IMG/VR virus record: IMGVR_UViG_3300031772_001877
Span: 1 to 33,811 of that record
Reading direction: 5' to 3' (one strand)
Length of the DNA: 33,811 bases
Source of the DNA: a virus
The notes below the pieces were generated by a model that was given only the letters and a program-made list of their open reading frames with translations, had not been told where the DNA came from and ran no database searches. This document shows, one piece after another, positions 17,293 to 24,776 of the stretch (positions are counted from its first letter, which is position 1; each line of letters starts with the position of its first letter). The position numbers and the translations under genes are program-made.

Positions 17293-17736
17293 TTATAGAC
17301 GCGGAGGCTCCGTTACAAAGGTTACAGAAACGGGAATTAATTTATGCCTTATTGAAACTAGATAATTTATGGATTTCTCTACAGAGTTTATCAATTCTAC
17401 AAGCGTCGTCTTATGGCAGTCTATATCAAACCAGAATGCCGCCTTTACCATTGTCCTATACGGCCTTATCTTATAGCAGCCGTTATATCCTATAGGAGCT
17501 TGAATAATCTCCTCTCCATGTTTATGCAATGGGCATCTTCCGCAAATCCCTTTGCATCCCACCCTATCCGTAGTCTTCCTATAATTCCGGCAGTATGCAC
17601 ATTGAAAATATTCAGTTAGCTTTATCGCCTCTACTCTTGCCTCTTCCATAGCTCCGCAAGTCAAAGCGGATTTGAGTCCGTCTCTGACTGCGGTTAATTT
17701 TGTCAGAGCCTCAAGGAATATTTCACCGGGATTCAT
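17293..17736 (-). CDS. Cys-rich protein, possible zinc binder
   Basis: The 147-aa protein overlaps the end of the spermidine synthase gene by 14 nt. It has a helical start and a Cys cluster at residues about 46-69 (CAYCRNY ... GCKGICGRCPLHKH) that could hold one or two zinc ions, plus a second helix near the end. No family recognised. Because it is coupled to the polyamine pair and precedes the protease gene, either a metabolic partner or a structural accessory role is possible. Confidence 0.55.
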   Translation of the reverse strand: MNPGEIFLEALTKLTAVRDGLKSALTCGAMEEARVEAIKLTEYFQCAYCRNYRKTTDRVGCKGICGRCPLHKHGEEIIQAPIGYNGCYKIRPYRTMVKAAFWFDIDCHKTTLVELINSVEKSINYLVSIRHKLIPVSVTFVTEPPRL

Positions 17737-18544
17737 ATTCGATAGCCTCTATATGCTCGAAGAGTTCATAGTATTCCAGTTCTTCCGGCCCTACCTCTGT
17801 AGCTTTACCAAAAGCTGTTTTGATATGGCGCTCCGTTGCGTATCGACAAGCCGCCGGGATATCTCTTTGTTGCGAAAGATTTGTCTTGCTCGAAATCATG
17901 AAACTATCATGAGCCCCACGCCTGTCATAATAGACATCATAATTCCAAAGATAATATCCGAACTCAAGCATATTCCTGGCATATCTCGCCAGATACTCCG
18001 TATGCACACTGGTTTGAGCGGAGAGAATGCCATTAGGCTTCAGCCTCGAAACAAATAGATTGATAATATCTGGAGAAAATAAATCGTCATATTTCTTGGC
18101 CGCATTCGCTCCGGAAGGAGAAGGAAAATCTAAGATTACCAAATCGTATTCTTCTTTTGATTCCTTCGCAAAATCTATGGCGTTCTTTATATGGACTTTA
18201 CATTTTTCGTCTAAAAGCGATTTACAATTCTGTCCCACAAGCATCTTATCTTCACTGAAGAGATTAATCATCTCTCCATCTATTTCTACCAGATCAATCT
18301 CAACGTTACCAAATCTTAATATTTCCCTTGCCGCCAATCCATCCCCCCCGCCCGCGATAAGCACGCGGTCAAGGCCCGCGCACGCGCAAGCGGGGATCGT
18401 CGCTATAGACTCATGGTAGCGATACTCAAACGCGGATGCATATTGCCATGTCGTATCCAGATAGAGGATATGCTCTCCTCTATAAATTGGATCATTGGCA
18501 ATAGTGATTCTTTGAAATTTACTTTGTTTATCAATGATATTCAT
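17723..18544 (-). CDS. speE: Spermidine synthase-like aminopropyltransferase
   Basis: The ATG at 18544 overlaps the decarboxylase stop (ATGA) with AAGG just upstream; longer starts would lie deep inside that gene. The 273-aa product has the family order: LYLDTTWQYASAFEYRYHE (Q34, Y43, H44, E45), LIAGGGDG (63-69), DLVEID (84-89) for the nucleotide part of decarboxylated S-adenosylmethionine, NAID (D123), and LDFPSPSG (138-145) in place of DS(S/T)DPxG. The first Asp of that motif (D139) is kept but the second, used for polyamine contact, is Ser. The C-terminal part differs from standard SpeE. The expected reaction moves an aminopropyl group to putrescine or another amine; the changed motif leaves the acceptor uncertain. 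Confidence 0.85.
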   Translation of the reverse strand: MNIIDKQSKFQRITIANDPIYRGEHILYLDTTWQYASAFEYRYHESIATIPACACAGLDRVLIAGGGDGLAAREILRFGNVEIDLVEIDGEMINLFSEDKMLVGQNCKSLLDEKCKVHIKNAIDFAKESKEEYDLVILDFPSPSGANAAKKYDDLFSPDIINLFVSRLKPNGILSAQTSVHTEYLARYARNMLEFGYYLWNYDVYYDRRGAHDSFMISSKTNLSQQRDIPAACRYATERHIKTAFGKATEVGPEELEYYELFEHIEAIEYESR

Positions 18545-18918
18545 ATATTCCTTAGTCCTGTCCAGTTTCCTAGAGCGTCCTTTTCCATGGCGAAATATCG
18601 CATCTCCGTAACCTGTTGCTTTTCCCTGAGCCATATGCATAGGGCTTCGTAATTGAAGTTTTTGCATCCAGCTATTTCAAGCTCTATGGTTTTATTCTCC
18701 GGATATGTGGTAACGATTGCATGGCTCTCATTGAGGAAAGCCACAAGCGTTTTCGCGCCCTTTGGTTTCCTGTAGTCTTCCTCCACGATCCTCCGTATGC
18801 GGAACCCCGCGATATCGCAAGCGGTCCTGAGAAGCTCCGTCATGGCGTATTTATTTCTGACGATATCCTTGCAACAGAAACGGAGAGTAGCGTTAAATAC
18901 GACAACATTACCAATCAT
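18541..18918 (-). CDS. speD: S-adenosylmethionine decarboxylase-like proenzyme
   Basis: The 125-aa protein has the size of the short bacterial class of AdoMet decarboxylase. LVAFLNESH contains the self-cleavage pair Glu64-Ser65 that would produce the pyruvoyl group, and TTYPE and Cys85 follow at the right spacing (20 residues from the Ser, as in Thermotoga SpeD). The processing His of the family (His68 in Thermotoga, in IHTWPE) is Thr70 here, and the Ser55 equivalent is Thr57. The adjacent spermidine synthase gene, joined by ATGA, strongly supports the assignment. Some SpeD-family members decarboxylate arginine or ornithine instead, so the altered residue makes substrate identity an open question. 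Confidence 0.85.
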   Translation of the reverse strand: MIGNVVVFNATLRFCCKDIVRNKYAMTELLRTACDIAGFRIRRIVEEDYRKPKGAKTLVAFLNESHAIVTTYPENKTIELEIAGCKNFNYEALCIWLREKQQVTEMRYFAMEKDALGNWTGLRNI

Positions 18919-20888
18919 AGTCTATCAAGCTCCTCTATACCCAGGATCAAGGCTTCCTCTTCCTGCTCTAGGAGCAGCCAATCCTTCCTAGTCCAAGAAA
19001 CGCCGCCCTCCCTTCCGACTATGCGAGCGTCTGAACTAAGACCTATTCTTTTCTTGGCTACCAAAGATATATAGGCGTCTGAATACTTTGATAATTCTTG
19101 GGTATACAGAATCCTCGAATCAGAATACTGATTCAGGATCATTGAGCGGAGGATTCTTGCCAATGAATCTTTAGTAAAGCTCTGTGTTACGAATACCCTC
19201 GAATCAGAAGTCTTGCTCGATTCCTGAGTCTTCAGGATTCTTGAATCAGACAGCCTACTTATTTCCTGAGTCTTGAATATCCTTGAGTCTGATGTTTGGT
19301 AGATATCGTATGTCGTAGCACCGGATATTTTGGCGTCAGAGTAAATATCTACAGCCTGAGTCTTTAATATTCTCGAATTAGATAGTTTGGTAATCTCCTG
19401 AGTCTTTAGGATTCTCGCATCTGACGTTTTATAGATTTCATAAACGCTAGATGTATATATCTTGGCATCTGAATATATTGATAACGATTGAGTTTTCAGG
19501 ATTCTGGCGTCAGATAGTTTATCAATAGACTGAGTTTTCAGGATTCTGGCGTCGGATAGTTTGCTAGTGCTTTGAGTCTTGAATATCCTCGAATCGGAAA
19601 GCCGATCAATAGATTGAGTCTTCAGAATCCTCGCATCCGAAAGCCGATCTATAGACTGGGTTTTTAGAATTCTGGCATCGGATGTTTTAAAGATTTCATA
19701 AACATTCGTGAAGTACGTCCTGGCATCTGAATATATTGATAACGATTGAGTCTTTAGGATTCTTGCGTCTGATAATTGATTCGCGCTTTGAGTCTTGAAT
19801 GCCCTTGCGTCAGACGGCCTATCAATGCTCTGAGTCTTGAATACCCTCGCGTCAGAAGTCTTCGATAGACTACTGAGCAGATATATCAGGGCATCCGAAA
19901 GTTTATCTATACTCTGTGTCTTTAGTATTCTGGCATCAGAGTATTGGCTTGTGCTTTGAGTCTTGAATACTCTTGCATCTGACAGCTTGCTATCAGCCTG
20001 AGTCTTGAAGATTCTGGTATCTGATAGTTTACTTGTCTCCTGAGTCTTGAATATCCTAGCATCGGATGTTTGGTATATATCGTAAGTAGTCGCTCCGAAT
20101 ATCTTTGCATCGGAGTATAGATACGTCTCTTGAGTCTTGAATACCCTGGAGTCTGAAGCCTTGCTTGCCTCCTGTGTCTTGAATGCTCTAGCGTCAGACA
20201 GTTTGCTTATGCTCTGAGTCTTCAGGATTCTCGCGTCAGATGTTTTGGTAATTTCATAGTAATACTTTGGACGGAGAGCCACTAGATAGCAGTTATTGAG
20301 CCTACCCGTATTCAGGGTACAAGTCTGATTGCTTGTCGCCCCGGCAGGAGTCTTTGAATAATCTCCTATACCCTGACTTGGATAGTTATTGGAATATGCG
20401 CTTTCATATTCCTCTGCCATACTGCTCGACCAACTGCTAAACGTAGCGCGGTTTTCCGTCCCGACAAACATTACCACTTTTGCGGTATCTGTTGCCGTTG
20501 TCAACCCTGTTGCCGTCGCCGTAGTGCTGGAAGCATTCGCCAGAGCCGTTGTAGTGGTATCTTCGGGAGTATATGTGCTGACGTTATACCACGCAGCAAT
20601 GACAGCCCTGATAGCCCCGCCGCCAGAATGGGTAACGGTAGGAGTACTATCTCCAGTTTGTAATACTCTCCTAAATAAAGTAGTCCTGAATCCGGTCCCG
20701 TTATTCAGCCCACTATTGATAACGGTCCAGTCTGCCGACATTGTTGCGGAGACGTTATCGCGGGAGGAAATAAAGCAATAAGCAACGTCTCCAGGTTCCC
20801 ATCCGCTAGGCAAGGCTGGAGCGACATTGCCGCTTGTGGCAGCGGCAGGAGTACCGTAACCCCTAAATTGTATGGTTTGGATTGCCAT
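18915..20888 (-). CDS. Putative head decoration / fibre protein with SDAR-KTQ repeats
   Basis: The 657-aa protein starts in a TAATG overlap. Residues 1-207 form a beta-sandwich-like domain (LPSGWEPGDVAYCFISSRDN, ADWTVINSGLNNGTG, TTTALANASSTTATATGL) of a type seen in phage and secreted surface proteins. Residues 211-625 are 29 degenerate units of SIDKLSDARILKTQ type, mostly 14 aa, with occasional 16-aa YDIYQ/YEIYK variants. The last 32 residues (SWTRKDWLLLEQEEEALIL) are a short helix-rich end. A rod or adhesive stalk projecting from the head is plausible given its position between portal and protease genes. No enzymatic motif is present, and the function is unproven. Confidence 0.65.
   Translation of the reverse strand: MAIQTIQFRGYGTPAAATSGNVAPALPSGWEPGDVAYCFISSRDNVSATMSADWTVINSGLNNGTGFRTTLFRRVLQTGDSTPTVTHSGGGAIRAVIAAWYNVSTYTPEDTTTTALANASSTTATATGLTTATDTAKVVMFVGTENRATFSSWSSSMAEEYESAYSNNYPSQGIGDYSKTPAGATSNQTCTLNTGRLNNCYLVALRPKYYYEITKTSDARILKTQSISKLSDARAFKTQEASKASDSRVFKTQETYLYSDAKIFGATTYDIYQTSDARIFKTQETSKLSDTRIFKTQADSKLSDARVFKTQSTSQYSDARILKTQSIDKLSDALIYLLSSLSKTSDARVFKTQSIDRPSDARAFKTQSANQLSDARILKTQSLSIYSDARTYFTNVYEIFKTSDARILKTQSIDRLSDARILKTQSIDRLSDSRIFKTQSTSKLSDARILKTQSIDKLSDARILKTQSLSIYSDAKIYTSSVYEIYKTSDARILKTQEITKLSNSRILKTQAVDIYSDAKISGATTYDIYQTSDSRIFKTQEISRLSDSRILKTQESSKTSDSRVFVTQSFTKDSLARILRSMILNQYSDSRILYTQELSKYSDAYISLVAKKRIGLSSDARIVGREGGVSWTRKDWLLLEQEEEALILGIEELDRL
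19014..20258 (-). repeat. 42-bp coding repeats (SDARILKTQ units)
   Basis: In-frame tandem repeats of mostly 42 bp, about 29 units, encode x-x-x-K/Q/I-x-S-D-A/S-R/K-I/V-L/F-K-T-Q. Three or four longer 30-aa cycles (YSDA(K/R)I...YDIYQTSDARI) punctuate the array. Neighbouring units differ largely at synonymous positions, though several pairs near 19490-19680 are almost identical, suggesting recent duplication or recombination. Confidence 0.9.
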
Positions 20889-21376
20889 TAGGATTTAGCC
20901 GATTCAGGAAGTCCCTCAGTTATCTTCCCGTCTCCATTGAGTACATATCCGCAGTTTATTTTCCTTCCGTCGATTTCCGTTTCCCACCCGATACCATAAT
21001 ACAGGCAATCGAACGCGGCAGTAGACTTATCCAGGGTAAACATCTCCTTTGATAATCTCCTGTACCAGATTAGCCTATACTTGGTATCGGGAGGGAAACT
21101 TGGCCGATATCTTAATTGAGTATTGAAAAAGATCGAGCCATCCCTAAGATCAATCATGATCCTAAGTTCACCGGGCTTATGGTATACCTCAAATATCTCA
21201 ATCAAGTGTTTATTCTTGAAGAGATGCTTTGAAAGTATACCATCTCCCGATTCGATGAGCGGGCCTATCGTCGCCCTCCAATGAGGACTCCACGATTGAG
21301 GCTCCTTCGGTTCAGAATCCACCCTTGAGAGGATGATATTCCCGCTCTCATCTTCCTTCTTCTCGAAGTCTTCCAT
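20888..21376 (-). CDS. Hypothetical beta-rich protein
   Basis: The 162-aa protein has GAGGA 5 nt before the ATG. An acidic N-terminus (MEDFEKKEDESG) leads into mainly beta sequence with Trp/Tyr-rich strands (SPHWRATIGPLIESG, LRIMIDLRDGSIFFNTQLRY, YRLIWYRRL). It precedes the repeat protein with a 1-nt overlap of stop and start, so the two are probably co-translated and may form one structure. No family recognised. Confidence 0.5.
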   Translation of the reverse strand: MEDFEKKEDESGNIILSRVDSEPKEPQSWSPHWRATIGPLIESGDGILSKHLFKNKHLIEIFEVYHKPGELRIMIDLRDGSIFFNTQLRYRPSFPPDTKYRLIWYRRLSKEMFTLDKSTAAFDCLYYGIGWETEIDGRKINCGYVLNGDGKITEGLPESAKS

Positions 21377-21403
21377 GTTATCCTCGTATTCTATGATTGA
21401 TAA

Positions 21404-21904
21404 TTACTGCTCATCGTACTGGATCGTGAATGTTTTCTGAGCCACGTTCCCAACAGGCGTGCCCGCGCCCGTCTGAAGCTGACTCTTCATCCTATCGCTC
21501 ATCCCCGCCACCGTGATCGAGTTCGAAAGCGAGCCTCCAATCCCAAGATTGGCCGTAGTAGGATCGGCAACAGGCATCGTCTGATCGGTGTAGACGGTTT
21601 GAGTAGGAGTAGCAAAAGCGGGCTGAGAATACCCCGAAGTCCGGAGAGAGCATTGTATTCCTTCGTCCGTCCCATAAGCCCCGGCAGACTTCCATATCTG
21701 GATATTATCAATCTTGTTGCTTCCGCCCATGTTGGTAACATTCAGCTTCCAATACTTAGTGAAACTATGCTCCGTCACCCTAATCGGGTAGGAAGCTGGA
21801 GTCAGGTTCGCGGCATCAGTAGCCCCATAGTTCCAATTAGAAACTCCAGTGGTTTCGGTTTCCGAAACAGTGTTGTACTCGTTAATCTGTACAGTCGCGG
21901 CCAT
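21404..21904 (-). CDS. Hypothetical phage structural protein
   Basis: The 166-aa protein has a strong AGGAG site 8 nt before the ATG, 12 nt after the portal stop. It is Thr/Ser/Gly-rich and beta-like (MAATVQINEYNTVSETETTG, YWKLNVTNMGGSNKIDNIQIW) and ends FTIQYDEQ. The composition resembles small phage decoration or accessory structural proteins, but I recognise no defined family. The strong ribosome site suggests abundant product. Confidence 0.5.
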   Translation of the reverse strand: MAATVQINEYNTVSETETTGVSNWNYGATDAANLTPASYPIRVTEHSFTKYWKLNVTNMGGSNKIDNIQIWKSAGAYGTDEGIQCSLRTSGYSQPAFATPTQTVYTDQTMPVADPTTANLGIGGSLSNSITVAGMSDRMKSQLQTGAGTPVGNVAQKTFTIQYDEQ

Positions 21905-21916
21905 TTCTTTTCTCCT

Positions 21917-24775
21917 TTACTTTTTCTTTCCCTTGTTCTTCTCGTCCTCATCATCATCGTCCACGGTTTCCTCAGTTTTTGTAACGCCTGTAACCCGTCC
22001 GGTCCTTTCATCCCTGGAAACTTCAGTCTTCTCCACCCGCTTCGGCATCTTCAGCTTCGCATTAATCTTGATTTCCGGATTGACATTAACAATGATCGGA
22101 GTTTCCTTCTTCTCCACTTCCACCGGAGCGGGAGGCATTTCGATATTAATTTGTGGCTTGACTTCGACCTTCGGAGCTTCAACCGTAGTCTTAACAATCG
22201 GCCTCTCCGGTTTCGGGATCGTTACGTTGACATTGATATCGGGCGGCTTCGATTCGGGGATATTGATAATCGGTTCCACCTTGATCGTATCCGGCTCACG
22301 CGGAGGATTGACCATCTTATCAATATTCAGAATCACTTGCACGGGCGATTTCCTCATATCATCCTCTTCATCACGCTTCTCCCTGCTAATTCCGGCCAGC
22401 CTGAGCTTCTCATCGGCACGGGACATTTCTTCCGCTATACGGCGGGCCTCGTCAACCGTCTCGTCAATGTCCCCGAACTCCTCAACCGTATCGGGGAAGT
22501 CCAGTATGCATACGCAATTAACAATATTCTCCGGACTGGCGACGGGATCGCCGGGACCGTCCATTTCGTCAAAACTGCCATCACGATTGGGGACATCAAA
22601 TTGCTCGTCAATCCCCTTAACAACTCCATGCATATCCCAATGATTTTCTCCTCCGGGACGTTGACGGGTTGTATCAAGCAATTCGCTTACCCAACGCTTC
22701 TTTTTCGCAACCCCCGATTGTTTCGCCCCCTCAAGTCTGGCGAATTGAGTTAGCGTAACGGTTTCGGTTCTAGCAATAGTTCTAGCCCGCATCTCCGCGA
22801 TATCTCCCTTAAATACCCTCTGGATACGTTCCATCATTTCATCGAAGCCTTCTCCGTCCTTGATAGCCTTTGATAATTCATTACCAAGGATGTTACGGGT
22901 TGTCTTTCCGATGTCGTCTATATATTCGCCGCCCATCTTCTTCAGGAATTTCTCTATCCGCTTTTCGCGCATATCAAATACTATCCCTCGGGAAAGGCTT
23001 CCAAGGGTAAAAGTCCCATGCTTTTTGATAATCTTCTTTGCTTCCTTGACTATCACTTCGCCCAGCTTCTTATCCTCCATGATATTGATAATCGTACTCT
23101 CGATATCGGAGGGCATAGACGCCTTGGCCATGTTGAATGGATCGGTATAGGCTTCCTTGACAATCTTCTCCGCAATCGGAACCCTATTCTTTCTGGCCTC
23201 CTTTATAGGGTACCAAGACATTATTGCCGGGAGAATCCTGTTCATTTGTTTGGAAAAATGATCCAGCATTACAGACTTCAATTGCTTGTAATCCGGAGTA
23301 GCAAGACCTTTCCAAACACTCCATGTTTTCCAATCTCTGACTTGAGCAGGATTATTCCAGTCCGGATCGGAGATATCCATTTTCTCAAAATCAGCTTTTG
23401 CTCTTGGCATACTCCCGCCCATTGGAGTAGATTGATTTTGTGTTTTTGTAGCGTCCTGATTTCTCTCCTTTGTATTAAAATCAGGAGTCCCGCCGGGAGG
23501 AGGCATCGCGGCATTAGCCCCCGAACTGGGTTGCGCTAATCCGACAGGGAGCCAAGGTTCTTTACCCCAATCAACGGCCTTCTTATTGTAGAGCTTCTGG
23601 CGCACTTCGTTGATTGTCCAAATACCATGAGATACTAGTGTCATGGCCACTTGAGTAAGAACTGAAATATCTTCTACAATCGCGGTTATCTCTTCGACAA
23701 GGAACTTGATCCGCGTCCCAGCGGGCATCAGATTTTTATTTGCTATCTGTTGTATACGGGCAATCTTCGGGATAATATTGTCCATATAAAACATTTTCTT
23801 CTGTTCGCGTAGATTACCATAGTTGGCGTGTTCCAATAGCCCTACAACCCCCGGAGGCACGCGCCAGCACGCGAGAGAATCTTCCCGTGTCATGCTGTTC
23901 ATTTCGGCCATTTGCATATCACGCTGATTAAATCCAATCGGCTTGTATTTCAATCCCTCTTCAAGGATCGCAAGCTCGAATGCATTGGCCGTGCCCTTGT
24001 GCCTCGCGTGCCATTGTTTCCTCAATCTTTGATAAGTTTGATCCGAAAGACTTCCATCGGTTTCAAGCACGCCTTCGGGAACGGCGGAATTCTTGAAGAA
24101 TGCTTTATTGTAACTGGTAGCATATGAATTCAGAATCAGAGAATTCGCCGCCGCGCACGCGGGCGAGAGCCCGCGATATTCGTCCAGCGGAGAGAAATAT
24201 TTTATATGCGTAACCTCACTGGCCCCAAATATGATTTCTACTCCTGGACGCGGCTCATAGATATATCCCGCAATTTTCACTTTAGGATGGGGAATAATCC
24301 TGATTTTATCGGGACGCATCGGATAGACGGCGATAAGATTGTCTTTGTCGTCATGGACTTCTTCCCAAAAAACTTCTCCCGCAAGCTCAAGATAAATTAT
24401 TGAAGACTCCACAAATTCGTACCAAACTTGATTAGGATTCGGAATCGAAATCACCGTGACGATAGGCTTATCTTTTATTTCCTCATCCTTCAAATCAGTG
24501 ACGCGATATCCTACGGAAGCGATTGCCGTGGCTATTGCTTGGACGCACGAATAGGCCCATGGATTGACTTGATAAACTTTAAGGAAAGACTCTATATCAT
24601 TGGCGGGATTGATCGAATCCGATCCAATCCCGAATCTATCGGATGTCTCCCACCTTTCGTAATCGTCCGGATCGCCCTGGACTCTCCGGATGGTAGATTT
24701 ATTGAAGGGAGAGATTACTCCCGCTTTTCTACGCGAAAATAAATTTTTGACAAATTGAAGCGTCTGCTTAATCAT
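21917..24775 (-). CDS. Portal protein fused to a MuF-type head morphogenesis domain
   Basis: The ATG at 24775 is preferred because GGAG lies 7 nt upstream and it follows the terminase stop directly; an ATG 12 nt earlier is possible. The 952-aa product has an HK97-type portal (residues about 1-420: NPWAYSCVQAIATAIASV, SIIYLELAGEVFWEEV, LDEYRGLSPACAAANS, RVPPGVVGLLEHANYGNLREQ). A linker rich in Pro/Gly/Gln follows, then a MuF domain (about 600-770: ARTIARTETVTLTQFARLEGA, KKRWVSELLDTTR, HWDMHGVV, ENIVNCVCILDFP). The tail (about 790-952) is a Pro/Val/Glu-rich run of short strands (INIPESKPPDINVNV, VEVKPQINIEMPP) ending in a Lys/Asp-rich stretch. Portal forms the DNA gate; MuF is a minor head protein. 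The fusion is intact, with no frameshift. Confidence 0.9.
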   Translation of the reverse strand: MIKQTLQFVKNLFSRRKAGVISPFNKSTIRRVQGDPDDYERWETSDRFGIGSDSINPANDIESFLKVYQVNPWAYSCVQAIATAIASVGYRVTDLKDEEIKDKPIVTVISIPNPNQVWYEFVESSIIYLELAGEVFWEEVHDDKDNLIAVYPMRPDKIRIIPHPKVKIAGYIYEPRPGVEIIFGASEVTHIKYFSPLDEYRGLSPACAAANSLILNSYATSYNKAFFKNSAVPEGVLETDGSLSDQTYQRLRKQWHARHKGTANAFELAILEEGLKYKPIGFNQRDMQMAEMNSMTREDSLACWRVPPGVVGLLEHANYGNLREQKKMFYMDNIIPKIARIQQIANKNLMPAGTRIKFLVEEITAIVEDISVLTQVAMTLVSHGIWTINEVRQKLYNKKAVDWGKEPWLPVGLAQPSSGANAAMPPPGGTPDFNTKERNQDATKTQNQSTPMGGSMPRAKADFEKMDISDPDWNNPAQVRDWKTWSVWKGLATPDYKQLKSVMLDHFSKQMNRILPAIMSWYPIKEARKNRVPIAEKIVKEAYTDPFNMAKASMPSDIESTIINIMEDKKLGEVIVKEAKKIIKKHGTFTLGSLSRGIVFDMREKRIEKFLKKMGGEYIDDIGKTTRNILGNELSKAIKDGEGFDEMMERIQRVFKGDIAEMRARTIARTETVTLTQFARLEGAKQSGVAKKKRWVSELLDTTRQRPGGENHWDMHGVVKGIDEQFDVPNRDGSFDEMDGPGDPVASPENIVNCVCILDFPDTVEEFGDIDETVDEARRIAEEMSRADEKLRLAGISREKRDEEDDMRKSPVQVILNIDKMVNPPREPDTIKVEPIINIPESKPPDINVNVTIPKPERPIVKTTVEAPKVEVKPQINIEMPPAPVEVEKKETPIIVNVNPEIKINAKLKMPKRVEKTEVSRDERTGRVTGVTKTEETVDDDDEDEKNKGKKK

Positions 24776-24776
24776 T

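Noticed and set aside
18544-18667. Longer spermidine synthase start
   Set aside because: It would overlap the decarboxylase by over 120 nt; the ATGA-coupled ATG with AAGG matches the family N-terminus.
19014-20258. Regular repeats that could be mistaken for a CRISPR array
   Set aside because: Units are continuous, in frame and 42 bp without unique spacers; they encode a conserved peptide repeat.
21599-22753. 384-aa plus-strand open frame
   Set aside because: Antisense to the portal-MuF fusion, low-complexity Asn/Arg/Ile content and no ribosome site of note.
24158-24175. 7-bp GC stem with a GAGA loop inside the portal gene
   Set aside because: Lies in conserved portal coding sequence (SPACAAANS) and is explained by Ala/Cys codons; no regulatory context.
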